Numbered from the stretch's first letter, positions 45,607 to 55,133 are shown. The stretch is 64,000 bases of DNA from Prevotella fusca JCM 17724 (GCF_001262015.1 NZ_CP012074.1:1587001-1651000); one strand, 5' to 3'. The notes: generated from the sequence alone by a model not told the origin. Numbers and translations are program-made.

Positions 45607-46935
45607 ATGAAGAAACTATATATTGAAACATACGGCTGCCAGATGAATGTGGCAGACTCCGAGGTTGTGGCTTCTGTCATGAAGATGGCAGGCTATGACG
45701 TATGCGAGAATGAGGATGAAGCAGATGCTATCTTCCTCAATACCTGCTCTATACGTGAGAATGCAGAGAACAAAATCTATAACCGTCTGGAGGCATTGCA
45801 CGCCGAGCAGAAGAAAGGTCGCGACCTGATTCTGGGCGTATTGGGATGTATGGCAGAGCGTGTGAAGGATGATCTTATTCAAAACCACCATGCCAACCTT
45901 GTGTGTGGACCTGACTCTTACCTCAACTTGCCTGATATGATTGCGCAGTGTGAGAACGGTACGAATGCAATGGATATTGAACTCTCTACTACTGAGACTT
46001 ATCGTGACGTCATTCCACAACGTATTGGTGGTAACAGAGTGTCGGGCTTCGTCAGTATTATGCGTGGCTGCAACAACTTCTGTCACTATTGTATCGTGCC
46101 TTTCACCCGTGGTCGTGAGCGTTCACGTGATGTCGAAAGCATCATGAGGGAGGTTAAGGACCTGCATGACAAGGGCTTCAAGGAGGTTACACTCTTAGGT
46201 CAGAACGTCAATTCATACGGTTTGTTGCCGAATGGCAAGCGTCCGGAGAATGGCGTTTCATTTGCTGAGCTGCTGCACATGGTAGCACAGAGCGTGCCGG
46301 ATATGCGTGTACGCTTCACGACTTCCAACCCTGAAGATATGACGGAGGATATTATCGAGGCGGTAGCAACCGAGCCTAACCTCTGCAACCATATCCACTT
46401 CCCTGCGCAGAGTGGCAGTAACAGTGTGCTGAAGCTGATGAACCGCAAGTACACCCGTGAGGATTACCTTGAGAAGGTGGCTGCCATCCGCCGTCTTATT
46501 CCTGACTGTGGACTTACAACTGACATCTTCACAGGCTATCATAATGAGTCAGAAGAAGACTTCCAGCAGACGCTCTCGCTGATGCGTGAGGTAGGTTTCG
46601 ATTCAGCCTTTATGTTCAAATACTCTGAACGACCGGGAACATATGCGGCAAAGCATCTTCCTGACAACGTTTCCGAGGAAGAGAAAATCCGCCGTCTGAA
46701 TGAGTTGATCCGACTTCAGACAGAGATTTCAGCCGAGCAGAACAAGAAAGACGAGGGCAAGGAGTTTGATATTCTCATTGAACGCTTTGGCAAACGAAGC
46801 CGTGAACAGCTCATGGGACGCACTCCACAGAACAAGGCTGTGGTCATGCCACGTGGCAATCACCATATCGGTGAGACCGTCCGTGTACGTATCACAGGCT
46901 CTACCAGTGCCACACTCTTTGGAGAAGAAGTGTAA
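45607..46935 (+). CDS. miaB: tRNA-2-methylthio-N6-dimethylallyladenosine synthase
   Basis: The 442-aa radical-SAM methylthiotransferase modifies A37 of tRNAs. N-terminal UPF0004 cysteines C11, C47 and C81 hold the auxiliary cluster, and the radical-SAM CxxxCxxC is C155-C159-C162 (RGCNNFCHYCIVPFTRGRE). A C-terminal TRAM domain starts near residue 375. The opening ETYGCQMNVADSEVV is the MiaB signature, not RimO. It has its own promoter and is followed by a strong hairpin terminator. Start ATG 45607. Confidence 0.95.
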   Translation: MKKLYIETYGCQMNVADSEVVASVMKMAGYDVCENEDEADAIFLNTCSIRENAENKIYNRLEALHAEQKKGRDLILGVLGCMAERVKDDLIQNHHANLVCGPDSYLNLPDMIAQCENGTNAMDIELSTTETYRDVIPQRIGGNRVSGFVSIMRGCNNFCHYCIVPFTRGRERSRDVESIMREVKDLHDKGFKEVTLLGQNVNSYGLLPNGKRPENGVSFAELLHMVAQSVPDMRVRFTTSNPEDMTEDIIEAVATEPNLCNHIHFPAQSGSNSVLKLMNRKYTREDYLEKVAAIRRLIPDCGLTTDIFTGYHNESEEDFQQTLSLMREVGFDSAFMFKYSERPGTYAAKHLPDNVSEEEKIRRLNELIRLQTEISAEQNKKDEGKEFDILIERFGKRSREQLMGRTPQNKAVVMPRGNHHIGETVRVRITGSTSATLFGEEV

Positions 46936-46956
46936 ATATACTTTATATATAAAGGT

Positions 46957-46990
46957 AAAACCGCAAAACAATTTTGCGGTTTTGCTTTTT
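46957..46990 (+). terminator. Terminator after miaB
   Basis: A perfect 12-bp stem (AAAACCGCAAAA at 46957-46968 with TTTTGCGGTTTT at 46972-46983) encloses a 3-base loop. It is followed by GCTTTTT, 21 bp after the miaB stop. Confidence 0.85.
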
Positions 46991-47003
46991 ATAGCTATAT
47001 TTG
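46974..47003 (+). promoter_or_regulatory. Promoter of the ABC exporter gene, inside the terminator
   Basis: TTG (46974-46976), in the right arm of the miaB terminator, is followed after 19 bases by TATATTTG (46996-47003). This is a Bacteroidetes promoter whose -33 region overlaps the preceding terminator. Confidence 0.6.
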
Positions 47004-47035
47004 CAGAATTGAATATAAGATAAGAAGATAAGTTG

Positions 47036-48895
47036 ATGAAGGAATTCATACACGTTTTACGCAGGTTCGTACCGCCATATAAGAAGTATCTTGTGCTGTC
47101 AATCATTTTCAATATATTGTCAGCCATTCTGAACATCTTTTCCTTTGCAACGCTTATTCCGCTCCTTCAGATTCTCTTCAAGGTGGATGCAGGAACGGGA
47201 GCGATGCGTGCAATGTCATGGAATGAAGGCTCTTTCAAGGAGGTATTGTCGAACAATGCGGATTATTACACACAGATATACATTACCAGCTGGGGACCTA
47301 CAACAGTCCTGTTGGTTATCGGTCTGGCACTTGCCTTCATGACATTTCTGAAGACAGGTGCCTACTTCCTGTCATCAGCTTCCATCATTCCTATCCGGAC
47401 GGGCGTTGTACGTGACATCCGTAACCAGCTCTATGAGAAGATAACATCCCTTTCTTTAGGCTTCTTCAGCGAGGAAAGGAAGGGAGACATCATCGCCCGC
47501 ATGAGTGGTGACGTACAGGAGATTGACAGTTCCATCATGTCATCCATCGACATGCTCTTCAAGAATCCTGTCCTTATCATCATTTACTTTACCACCCTGA
47601 TTGTTATTTCCTGGCAGCTGACGCTCTTCACCCTCTTCTTTGTTCCCATCTTCGGATGGTTTATGGGCTTTGTCGGCAGGAAACTGAAGCAGAACAGTAT
47701 GACAGCACAGAAACTATGGAGTGACACGATGAGCCAGGTTGAAGAGACTTTAGGCGGATTAAGAGTCATCAAGGCTTTCTGTGCAGAGGGATTGATGAAC
47801 GAACGCTTTGACAAAATCAACTCCCAGTACCGCAATGATGTCATGCGTGTGAATATCCGGCAGCAGTTAGCTCACCCGATGAGCGAGTTCCTCGGTACGG
47901 TGATGATTGTTGTTGTGCTTTGGTTTGGTGGTACACTCGTATTGGGAGAGTACCCGATTATCAGTGGACCAACCTTCATCTACTATCTTGTCATCCTCTA
48001 CAGCATTATCAATCCGCTGAAAGAATTCTCCCGTGCAGGCTATAACATTCCCAAGGGACTTGCCTCTATGGAGCGTGTGGATAAGATTCTAAAGGCAGAG
48101 GTGAAGATACAGGATCCAGAGAAGCCGGTACATATTGATTCCTTTAAACATGAGATTGAGTTCCGCCATGTCAGCTTTGCCTATACTGATGGTAAAGACA
48201 GTGACGGTAATCCAGTCCTTTGCTGGGTACTGAAGGATATAAACCTCACCATACCAAAGGGTAAGACGGTAGCCTTGGTAGGACAGAGTGGTAGCGGAAA
48301 GTCAACCTTGCTCGACCTCATTCCCCGTTACTACGATGTGCAGGAGGGCGAAATACTCATCGACGGAATTAACATTAAGGACTTGGGAGTACACGACCTG
48401 CGCCAGCTCATCGGTAATGTTAATCAGGAGGCAATCCTCTTCAACGACAGTTTCAAGAACAATATCTCCTTCGGAGTCAATGCAACAGACGAGGCAATTG
48501 CCGAAGCGGCAAAGATTGCCAATGCACATGAGTTTATCCTCAACAGTGAGAAAGGATACGATACGAACATCGGCGACCGTGGCGGACGTCTGTCCGGAGG
48601 ACAACGTCAGCGTGTCAGCATTGCCCGTGCCATCCTCAAGAATCCACCGATTCTTATCCTTGACGAAGCTACTTCAGCCCTTGATACAGAGAGCGAGCGT
48701 CTTGTCCAGGATGCCCTCTACAAACTTATGAAGACCCGTACCACCATAGCTGTTGCCCACCGCCTTTCCACTATCAAGAATTCTGATGAAATCTGCGTGA
48801 TGCACGAAGGTGAAATCGTGGAGCGTGGAACGCACGAAGAGCTTATGGGAATGGATGGATATTACAAGAAACTGCATGATATGCAGGAGATTTAA
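47036..48895 (+). CDS. ABC exporter, MsbA-like (TM-NBD half transporter)
   Basis: The 619-aa half-transporter has six membrane segments (about 20-340) and an ATPase domain. The ATPase has Walker A GQSGSGKST (about 415-423), signature LSGGQRQRVS (about 519-528) and Walker B ILILDEATSALD (about 539-550). As an ABC-B dimer it probably flips a lipid such as lipid A core or another glycolipid across the inner membrane. That is inferred from its neighbours: a LTA-synthase-like enzyme and an LpxL-like acyltransferase follow on the same strand at 22 bp and then with overlap. The frame is open one codon further to TTG 47033; ATG 47036 is preferred. Confidence 0.87.
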   Translation: MKEFIHVLRRFVPPYKKYLVLSIIFNILSAILNIFSFATLIPLLQILFKVDAGTGAMRAMSWNEGSFKEVLSNNADYYTQIYITSWGPTTVLLVIGLALAFMTFLKTGAYFLSSASIIPIRTGVVRDIRNQLYEKITSLSLGFFSEERKGDIIARMSGDVQEIDSSIMSSIDMLFKNPVLIIIYFTTLIVISWQLTLFTLFFVPIFGWFMGFVGRKLKQNSMTAQKLWSDTMSQVEETLGGLRVIKAFCAEGLMNERFDKINSQYRNDVMRVNIRQQLAHPMSEFLGTVMIVVVLWFGGTLVLGEYPIISGPTFIYYLVILYSIINPLKEFSRAGYNIPKGLASMERVDKILKAEVKIQDPEKPVHIDSFKHEIEFRHVSFAYTDGKDSDGNPVLCWVLKDINLTIPKGKTVALVGQSGSGKSTLLDLIPRYYDVQEGEILIDGINIKDLGVHDLRQLIGNVNQEAILFNDSFKNNISFGVNATDEAIAEAAKIANAHEFILNSEKGYDTNIGDRGGRLSGGQRQRVSIARAILKNPPILILDEATSALDTESERLVQDALYKLMKTRTTIAVAHRLSTIKNSDEICVMHEGEIVERGTHEELMGMDGYYKKLHDMQEI

Positions 48896-48917
48896 AAGTC
48901 CAGAAGCATTGAAAGAA

Positions 48918-50930
48918 ATGAAAAGTTTACTGAAATCAACATTTGCTTCGCCAATAGCGTTAGTGTTTAACTTGCTGTTGGCATATGCTATTTTCTTCAT
49001 CGCACGATTGACTTATTTCTTAGTCAATTACAGTTATTTCATTGACGGTCTCAGTATTTCATCGCTTTGGTTGTGGGTGCGAGGGAGTCTTCTCTTTGAT
49101 ACGACCGCCATTCTTTACACGCATATTCTCTACATCGTGATGATGCTTCTGCCTCTATGGCGGAAGGAAACCCCCATCTATCACAAGGTTTGCAAGTGGG
49201 TATTCATGGTTGTCAATGCCTTGTCACTTGCCATCAACCTTGCCGACTCAGTATATTTCCCCTTCACACTGCGCCGCACGACGACCAGTGTGTTCCGTGA
49301 GTTCGACAATGAGAACAACCTTGCCGGCATCTTGTTCCACAATGCTGTTACTCATTGGTACCTTATCCTTATTTTCATTATCGTCCTATGGCTTGCCAAT
49401 AAGCTGTATGTAATGCCGCGTACCGACCACCGCAGCTATGCAAGTCTGCGACAACGGCTGGTTTATGCGGCACAGCTATTCCTATGCCTTGCCGTAGCTG
49501 CCGTCCTTACCGTTGCCGGTTGCCGAGGCGGACTGCAGTCGGGTGTGCGCCCGATAACCATCAGTAATGCTAACCAGTACGTGGAGCGTCCGACTGATTG
49601 TGCCTTGGTGCTCAACACCCCCTTTGCCCTTATCCGCACGATAGGTAAGTCCGACTTTGCAGTTCCCGATTACTTCCTTTCTCTGGCGGCTGCAAGTGAG
49701 GTCTATAATCCTGTTCAATGGATGGTATATAAGGAGCCAAGCCCAGCTTCGGGCGTACGTCTTCCAAACAAGAAGAACATTGTTATCCTCATTGTTGAGA
49801 GCTTCGGACGAGAGTATATTGGAGGTTTTAACCGTGACTTCTTCGATGGAAAATACAAAGGTTATACACCGAATGTAGACAAACTCATAGACAAGAGTCT
49901 CGTTTATCGCTTCTCCTATTGCAACGGACGGAAGAGTATTGACGGTATGCCGTCCATCCTCTGCGGTATTCCCCGCTTTGGAGAACCCTTCATCCTCACG
50001 CCTGCTTCGATGAACGACTATACAGGTATGCCGGGATTACTCAGTAAGTGGGGCTATCAGACAGCCTTCTTCCATGGTGCCAATCGTGGTTCGATGGGCT
50101 TCCTTGCCTTTGCCAATAAGATAGGATTCCAGAAGTATTACGGTCGGCAGGACTACAGTGAAGACCCTCGTTTCGGTGGTGATAAGGACTTCGATGGCAA
50201 CTGGGGCATCTGGGATGAGCCTTTCCTGCAGTACTACTGTACGAAGATGGGCGAGATGAAACAGCCCTTTATGACCGCTCTCTTCACCGTCTCAAGCCAC
50301 GACCCATTTGTGGTTCCGGAGAAGTATAAGAACGTTTACAAAGAAGAGCACCTCCCTATTCAAAAGTGCATCCGCTATACTGATATGGCGATAGGCAAGT
50401 TCTTCGAGTCAGCAAGCAAGCAGCCTTGGTTCAAGAACACCATCTTTGTTCTCACGAGCGACCACACCAACCAGAGCGATCACGAGCAGTATATGACCGA
50501 CATCGGTGGCTTCTGTTCACCTATTATTATATATGACCCATCCGAGGAAATCAAGCCGGGACGTATAGACGGTGTCGCACAGCAGATTGACATTATGCCG
50601 ACACTGTTCTATCACATCGGTTATAATGCCGGTCCTTACCTCTCCTTCGGAAAAGACCTCCTGCATACACCAGCAGAAGAGACTTGGGCTGTGAACTATC
50701 TGAACGGTATTTACCAGTATGTAAAATATGGTTATGTACTCCAATGGGACGGCAAACAGACAAAAGCCATCTATCGGGTGACTGACGCACTGATGAAGCA
50801 GAACCTGCTCGGACACGTGCCTGAACAGGCAAAGATGGAACAGGAACTGAAGGCTATCATCTATCAGTATATGTATCGTATGGTACACGATAAAATGCAC
50901 CCAACGATTAAAAATCCAGAATTTAAATGA
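48918..50930 (+). CDS. LTA-synthase-like membrane phosphatase/phosphotransferase (first)
   Basis: The 670-aa protein has about five N-terminal membrane segments (1-240) and an extracytoplasmic alkaline-phosphatase/sulfatase fold domain. The metal and nucleophile site motifs are IVILIVESFGREYI (about 287-300), KSIDGMPSILCGIPRFG and LTSDHTNQSDHEQYM (about 514-528). These correspond to the Mn-binding set of LtaS and phosphoethanolamine transferases. In Gram-negatives such proteins add glycerophosphate or phosphoethanolamine to envelope glycans or lipid A. The start is set at ATG 48918; a frame open to 48810 runs back through the exporter gene. Its TGA overlaps the ATG of the acyltransferase (50927), indicating translational coupling. 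Confidence 0.85.
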   Translation: MKSLLKSTFASPIALVFNLLLAYAIFFIARLTYFLVNYSYFIDGLSISSLWLWVRGSLLFDTTAILYTHILYIVMMLLPLWRKETPIYHKVCKWVFMVVNALSLAINLADSVYFPFTLRRTTTSVFREFDNENNLAGILFHNAVTHWYLILIFIIVLWLANKLYVMPRTDHRSYASLRQRLVYAAQLFLCLAVAAVLTVAGCRGGLQSGVRPITISNANQYVERPTDCALVLNTPFALIRTIGKSDFAVPDYFLSLAAASEVYNPVQWMVYKEPSPASGVRLPNKKNIVILIVESFGREYIGGFNRDFFDGKYKGYTPNVDKLIDKSLVYRFSYCNGRKSIDGMPSILCGIPRFGEPFILTPASMNDYTGMPGLLSKWGYQTAFFHGANRGSMGFLAFANKIGFQKYYGRQDYSEDPRFGGDKDFDGNWGIWDEPFLQYYCTKMGEMKQPFMTALFTVSSHDPFVVPEKYKNVYKEEHLPIQKCIRYTDMAIGKFFESASKQPWFKNTIFVLTSDHTNQSDHEQYMTDIGGFCSPIIIYDPSEEIKPGRIDGVAQQIDIMPTLFYHIGYNAGPYLSFGKDLLHTPAEETWAVNYLNGIYQYVKYGYVLQWDGKQTKAIYRVTDALMKQNLLGHVPEQAKMEQELKAIIYQYMYRMVHDKMHPTIKNPEFK

Positions 50931-51883
50931 AAAAAGCCCTTTATAAAACCCTTTATTTCCTCGCTTACGGCTTCTGGTATCTGCTGGCACTCCTGCCTTT
51001 CCCAGTGCTGTATCTGCTTTCTGACGGTCTCTATCTGTTGATGTCACGGGTAGTAAAGTACCGCCACAAGGTGATAAGGAAGAATCTCAAGAGCAGTTTC
51101 CCGGAGAAGACCGATGAGGAACTCTGCCATATTGAGCGGAAATTTCACCGCTGGTTCTGCGATTACATCGTTGAGACACTGAAACTCATGACGATGAGTA
51201 AGAAGCAACTGATGGAGCGTATGACCTTTACTGGTACGGAAGAGCTGAACAGGGTGCTGTCGGAAGGGAAGTCGGCTGCCGTCTATCTGGGGCATCTGGG
51301 TAACTGGGAGTGGATTACCTCCCTGCCTTACTGGGTCGACAATGCCCTCTGCTGCCAGCTTTATCACCCACTGGAGAACGAATACTTCGACCGTCTTTTC
51401 AAATTCGTACGTGAGCGTCACGGTGCGCTCTGCATTCCTATGCAGGAGTCGTTGCGCAAGATTATACAGTTCGGACGCAGCGGGAAGCCCCTTGTTGTGG
51501 GCTATATCTCCGACCAGACACCTTTCTGGTGGAACATACATCACTGGATTCAGTTCATGAATCAGGAGACGCCTGTGCTTACAGGAGCAGAACGTATCGT
51601 GAAGCATACACGTCAGGTCTTCGTTTATGGCGACGTTACACGTACCAGCCGTGGTCATTACAACTGCGAGTTCCGCATCATCCGTGAAGAAACAAAGGGA
51701 CTGCCGGAGTACGAGATAACCGACCTTTATTTCCAGGAACTTGAGAAGTCCATTCGTAATCAGCCCGAAATCTATCTTTGGAGCCACAACAGATGGAAAC
51801 GTACACGTGCCCGCTTTGATGAATATTTCGAAGAGATTGATGGCAAAGTACACCTGCGTGAGGGGAAGGAGATGATTTATTAA
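50927..51883 (+). CDS. LpxL/HtrB-like lysophospholipid or lipid A acyltransferase
   Basis: The 318-aa protein has an N-terminal membrane anchor (about 5-35). The acyltransferase H-x4-E motif is GHLGNWEW (about 123-130), and LVVGYISDQTPFWWNIHHWI follows (about 186-205). The C-terminal SHNRWKRTR is typical of LpxL-type enzymes. It likely adds a secondary acyl chain to lipid A; the Bacteroidales type usually carries five acyl chains. It overlaps the upstream LTA-synthase-like gene by four bases (ATGA). It is placed between two LTA-synthase-like genes in a probable envelope lipid cluster. Start ATG 50927. Confidence 0.85.
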   Translation: MKKALYKTLYFLAYGFWYLLALLPFPVLYLLSDGLYLLMSRVVKYRHKVIRKNLKSSFPEKTDEELCHIERKFHRWFCDYIVETLKLMTMSKKQLMERMTFTGTEELNRVLSEGKSAAVYLGHLGNWEWITSLPYWVDNALCCQLYHPLENEYFDRLFKFVRERHGALCIPMQESLRKIIQFGRSGKPLVVGYISDQTPFWWNIHHWIQFMNQETPVLTGAERIVKHTRQVFVYGDVTRTSRGHYNCEFRIIREETKGLPEYEITDLYFQELEKSIRNQPEIYLWSHNRWKRTRARFDEYFEEIDGKVHLREGKEMIY

Positions 51884-52278
51884 ACTGCATCCAATGCTGA
51901 AGCCTGTTCTCTTCACAGTCAGCTGAGGTGGGGAGAGGCTTGAAACCTTTGCCAACAGCTAATTGTCAGGATGCGTTTCGGCTATCCCCTGTAATGGACA
52001 TAAAAGCTGGAATCATCCGTATGAAACATGGGCAGCCTTGACAACCACCGTATTAAGAAATGTGAAAGCAGCCTGTTTACAGCTATATAAAGCATTTTCC
52101 CATGTAGTTTCCTGTGCTCAAGTGTTCTTTATGAAGGTCAAGAGCGAATTTGAAAAAGGCTGTGGAAAAATGCTCATCACATAGTTTGTGAGTAGAAAGA
52201 ATGCTGAAATAGATAGCTGTTGATGCTTTGTTATATCTGCATTCATACTATTAAAAATGAAATAAGTTAAATCAAATA
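51884..52278. other. 395-bp gap with no recognised feature
   Basis: Between the acyltransferase and the second LTA-synthase-like gene I see no gene, no strong hairpin and no member of the repeat families. The short open frame at 51963-52184 has no recognisable features. Confidence 0.5.
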
Positions 52279-54261
52279 ATGTATAAGAATTTAAAGTACT
52301 TAATCAAACATTCTGCCGTCATCCTTGTTATCCTGTTTTTCGTGCGCATCTGCTTTGCCGTTGCGTTCGTTCCTATGAATGTTATCAGCAGTAATCTGGC
52401 AGTCTTTCCCCGTCTTCTTTTCAATCTTCTGCGCTTCGATGTGCAGGTTATATGTTACGTGCTGTTGCTGCCTACGGTTCTGACCTTGGTCTTTGCCGCC
52501 CTTCATAAGCCTTGGACTGAGCGTGTGTTGAGCCGTTTCCGTAAGGTTTATTTCTCCATTGTCTGTGTTCTCCTGCTGGCAATCAGTGGTATTGACATGG
52601 GCTTTTTTGCCAATTTCAACAGCCATATCAACATTACTTTCTTCGATTTCTTCAATGAAGGACCAGTGAGTTTGATTCAGACAGTATGGGAAGAGTATCA
52701 TTGTGTCTATGAAGCTATAGCCTTTCTTCTCGTCACAATACCAGTTCTTTTGCTTATCCGTAGAATTGAATCTGGTAACTCGTCATCCCGTCAGTCTGTA
52801 CGTTCGTCAACCGTTCCCACCCCGTCCCGCCGTAGGATTGCCAGTCTTTCGGTCATACTCCTGTTGTATGTAGCTTTTCTGGTCATTGGTATGCGTGGTT
52901 CAGTATGGCGTTTCCCCCTGCAGATAGAGGATACCTTTGTGTCAAATCAGAAGATTCTGAACGACCTTGTTCCGAATGCTGTCTATATGTTCAAGAAGGC
53001 TTATAAGGAGAAGAAAAACGCCTTCAGGATGGAAAGTACAGCTGACTTGCTGCGGCAGTATAAGTTCAAGAGCTTGCAGGAGGCACTGGATGTCTATACA
53101 GAAGGGAAGGTAAAGATGCAGAACAACGATACGCTTGCTGCCTTGCAGCGTGCACTTTTTGCAGAGGTGGGTGACACCTTGAAGCAGCCACAGCCCAATG
53201 TTGTTATCGTTTATTGCGAAAGTTGGAGCAATTATCTGTTCAATCTTCAGCAGAAGGATGCAGATATGTATTTCGGATTGGAGCGTCACTTCAAGGACGA
53301 CCTGCTCTTCCGTAACTTCCAGTCTGTACAGAATGGTACGGTAGCTTCGCTTGAAAATCTCTATGTTTCTACGCCTTATCCGCGTTTCTTTGCTTCGGCT
53401 TATCGTTTCAAGACGCTTCCTACGTCAATTGCCTTGCCTTTCAAAGACAGCAATTACAGAACTACATTTATGTCGGGAATGGATGCTGCGTGGGAGAACT
53501 GTGCTGAGGCATTGGTTCATCAGCAGTTCGATGCCACCTACGACAAGTTCCATCTCTTGAAAGACTATCCCCGTGCCACCTACAACTGTATAGGTGTCTA
53601 CGATGAATACCTCTTCCAGGCATTGCTGGATAAGCTGAAGAAACCTTCAGAAAAGCGTCAGATGATAGCGGTAATGACGACGACAAACCATCCGCCTTTT
53701 GAGTTTCCGAAGGACTTGAAGCTCCCTTCTTTGCCAGAATCTGTCTATGGCAGGAAGTGTTTTGCCGAGCATAACCGCAAGGTCTTGGACAAGTATCTCA
53801 CGGGATTCCGCTATAATAATAAGGTACTGAACGATTTTCTCGACCGTTTCAAGGCTTCTGATGCTGCAAAGAACACTGTTCTTTTCATTACGGGCGACCA
53901 CAACGTGCGTTCCATTCTCAGTTATGATGTGGTAGACAAGCGGTATGAACATTCCGTACCGCTCTATATCTATCTGCCACCTTACCTGCGCAAGGAGGCT
54001 TATAAGAGTCTTACCAATCGCTGGGGAAGTCATGATGACATCTTGGCAACGCTGGCTCCCTTTGCTTTCCGCCACACAAAGTATTTCAAGATGGGCAAGA
54101 ATCTTCTGGATGTATCTGTGCCTGACAGTACTTACTTCAGTGCAAACGTTGAACAGATAGAGTCGGTACCAGCCTACCGTAAGAATGCTGAGCGGCTCAC
54201 AGATGCCCGTAATCTCCTGCGCCACGTTTACTTTGGCTGGTATTGGAGGAATAAATCGTAG
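52279..54261 (+). CDS. LTA-synthase-like membrane phosphatase/phosphotransferase (second)
   Basis: The 660-aa protein has four to five membrane segments (1-225) and a sulfatase-fold catalytic domain. Motifs are NVVIVYCESWSNY (about 311-323), QNGTVASLENLYVS with the likely nucleophile Thr (about 353-366), and LFITGDHNVRSIL (about 533-545). A hydrophilic segment at about residues 168-190 (SGNSSSRQSVRSSTVPTPSR) interrupts the membrane region. It is encoded by CGTCA-rich sequence like the intergenic arrays at 29924 and 61785. Function is probably addition or removal of a phosphodiester group on an envelope lipid or glycan; the substrate is unknown. Start ATG 52279. Confidence 0.83.
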   Translation: MYKNLKYLIKHSAVILVILFFVRICFAVAFVPMNVISSNLAVFPRLLFNLLRFDVQVICYVLLLPTVLTLVFAALHKPWTERVLSRFRKVYFSIVCVLLLAISGIDMGFFANFNSHINITFFDFFNEGPVSLIQTVWEEYHCVYEAIAFLLVTIPVLLLIRRIESGNSSSRQSVRSSTVPTPSRRRIASLSVILLLYVAFLVIGMRGSVWRFPLQIEDTFVSNQKILNDLVPNAVYMFKKAYKEKKNAFRMESTADLLRQYKFKSLQEALDVYTEGKVKMQNNDTLAALQRALFAEVGDTLKQPQPNVVIVYCESWSNYLFNLQQKDADMYFGLERHFKDDLLFRNFQSVQNGTVASLENLYVSTPYPRFFASAYRFKTLPTSIALPFKDSNYRTTFMSGMDAAWENCAEALVHQQFDATYDKFHLLKDYPRATYNCIGVYDEYLFQALLDKLKKPSEKRQMIAVMTTTNHPPFEFPKDLKLPSLPESVYGRKCFAEHNRKVLDKYLTGFRYNNKVLNDFLDRFKASDAAKNTVLFITGDHNVRSILSYDVVDKRYEHSVPLYIYLPPYLRKEAYKSLTNRWGSHDDILATLAPFAFRHTKYFKMGKNLLDVSVPDSTYFSANVEQIESVPAYRKNAERLTDARNLLRHVYFGWYWRNKS

Positions 54262-54459
54262 CTTACTGGCAGAGGGATGTATCTTTATCTCTAATCGGTC
54301 ATCAGGAGAATTACCTTTCATGTGTGCAGAAGTTCCATTGCTTTCCTGAGTTGTGACTTTGTTTTTCCCATCAATCAAACAGTAACAAAGAGTTTTGTGA
54401 CACCCTGTTTTCAATACTCTATGACCGAATTGCGATTAAAGAATTCGACCTGCTTTAAA

Positions 54460-54570
54460 GTAATGAGACCTCTGCAAAACCTCATATAGATAGCGAAATC
54501 ATAAATATAACTCATTGATTATCAATAGTAGCTTTTAGGTGTAAAAAGACTTTTGCAGAGGTCTCGTAAT
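54460..54570. mobile_element. 101-bp MITE with 5-bp target duplication
   Basis: The element 54465-54565 has perfect 15-bp terminal inverted repeats, GAGACCTCTGCAAAA on the left and its complement on the right. It is flanked by GTAAT on both sides (54460-54464 and 54566-54570), a direct target-site duplication. The 71-bp interior holds no gene. It is a non-autonomous element presumably mobilised by a transposase elsewhere in the genome; I do not know which family. Confidence 0.82.
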
Positions 54571-54603
54571 ACTTCCCCGGACGCATAGGCTCTTACGGTA
54601 TTT

Positions 54604-54646
54604 ACTCCCTCTCTCTACTTGGAGAGGGGCTGTGAGTAAGGCTTTT
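54604..54646. repeat. CTCCC...GGAGAGGGG repeat, third copy
   Basis: ACTCCCTCTCTCTACTTGG followed by AGAGGGGCTG and AGTAAGGCTT resembles the two blocks at 43176-43362. It is a common kind of Bacteroidales intergenic hairpin. Confidence 0.5.
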
Positions 54647-54717
54647 CTTTATCCTGTTTTTCCCTCCCTTCATTTTCGATCCACACTTTCTTTCCATGCA
54701 GTAAGGTTCTTGTAGTG

Positions 54718-54805
54718 AATTATATTCATGGTGAGAAATATTTTTTTTCATGAAAATAAAAATTTCTTTTCGTGAAGAAAAATATTTTTTTTCATGAAAA
54801 GAATT
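54718..54805. repeat. 88-bp palindrome-array element, copy E
   Basis: Boxes TCATGG, TCATGA, TCGTGA and TCATGA start at positions 9, 31, 53 and 75; the ends are AATTATATTC and GAAAAGAATT. It lies 457 bp 3' of the second LTA-synthase-like gene and 363 bp before the amylase ATG. The rest of this 906-bp gap is the MITE, the repeat at 54604 and the amylase promoter. Confidence 0.88.
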
Positions 54806-55133
54806 CGGAAGCAGGGGTAATCTGTAAATCAATCATACGTTGTCTGTACTGTAAGTAATGCTTGTCTGCGTTTCAATTAACGCTTACTTGCAAGTCATAC
54901 TCTTCGCTATAATACCAATATTCATGAGAAGGTTTCTTGTATTGAACGCATGTCAGGGTACGAAAAACCCATCGTCTATAGTATGTCAGTGCTGTGTGCA
55001 GTGCTGTTGTTCCACTTTCTGTTATGCACGGAAATTGGATAGTAAAGAGTTGTTTTTCAGTTCTCTGCAAACGTTTGCACAGTGAAAAGCACTGATTATC
55101 ACCAGCATTTCTACTTTATATGGCTTTAAATAG

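Noticed and set aside
54858..55085. 75-aa open frame before the amylase gene
   Set aside because: The composition (Cys-rich, no domain) and the overlap with the promoter region of the amylase gene do not support a gene.
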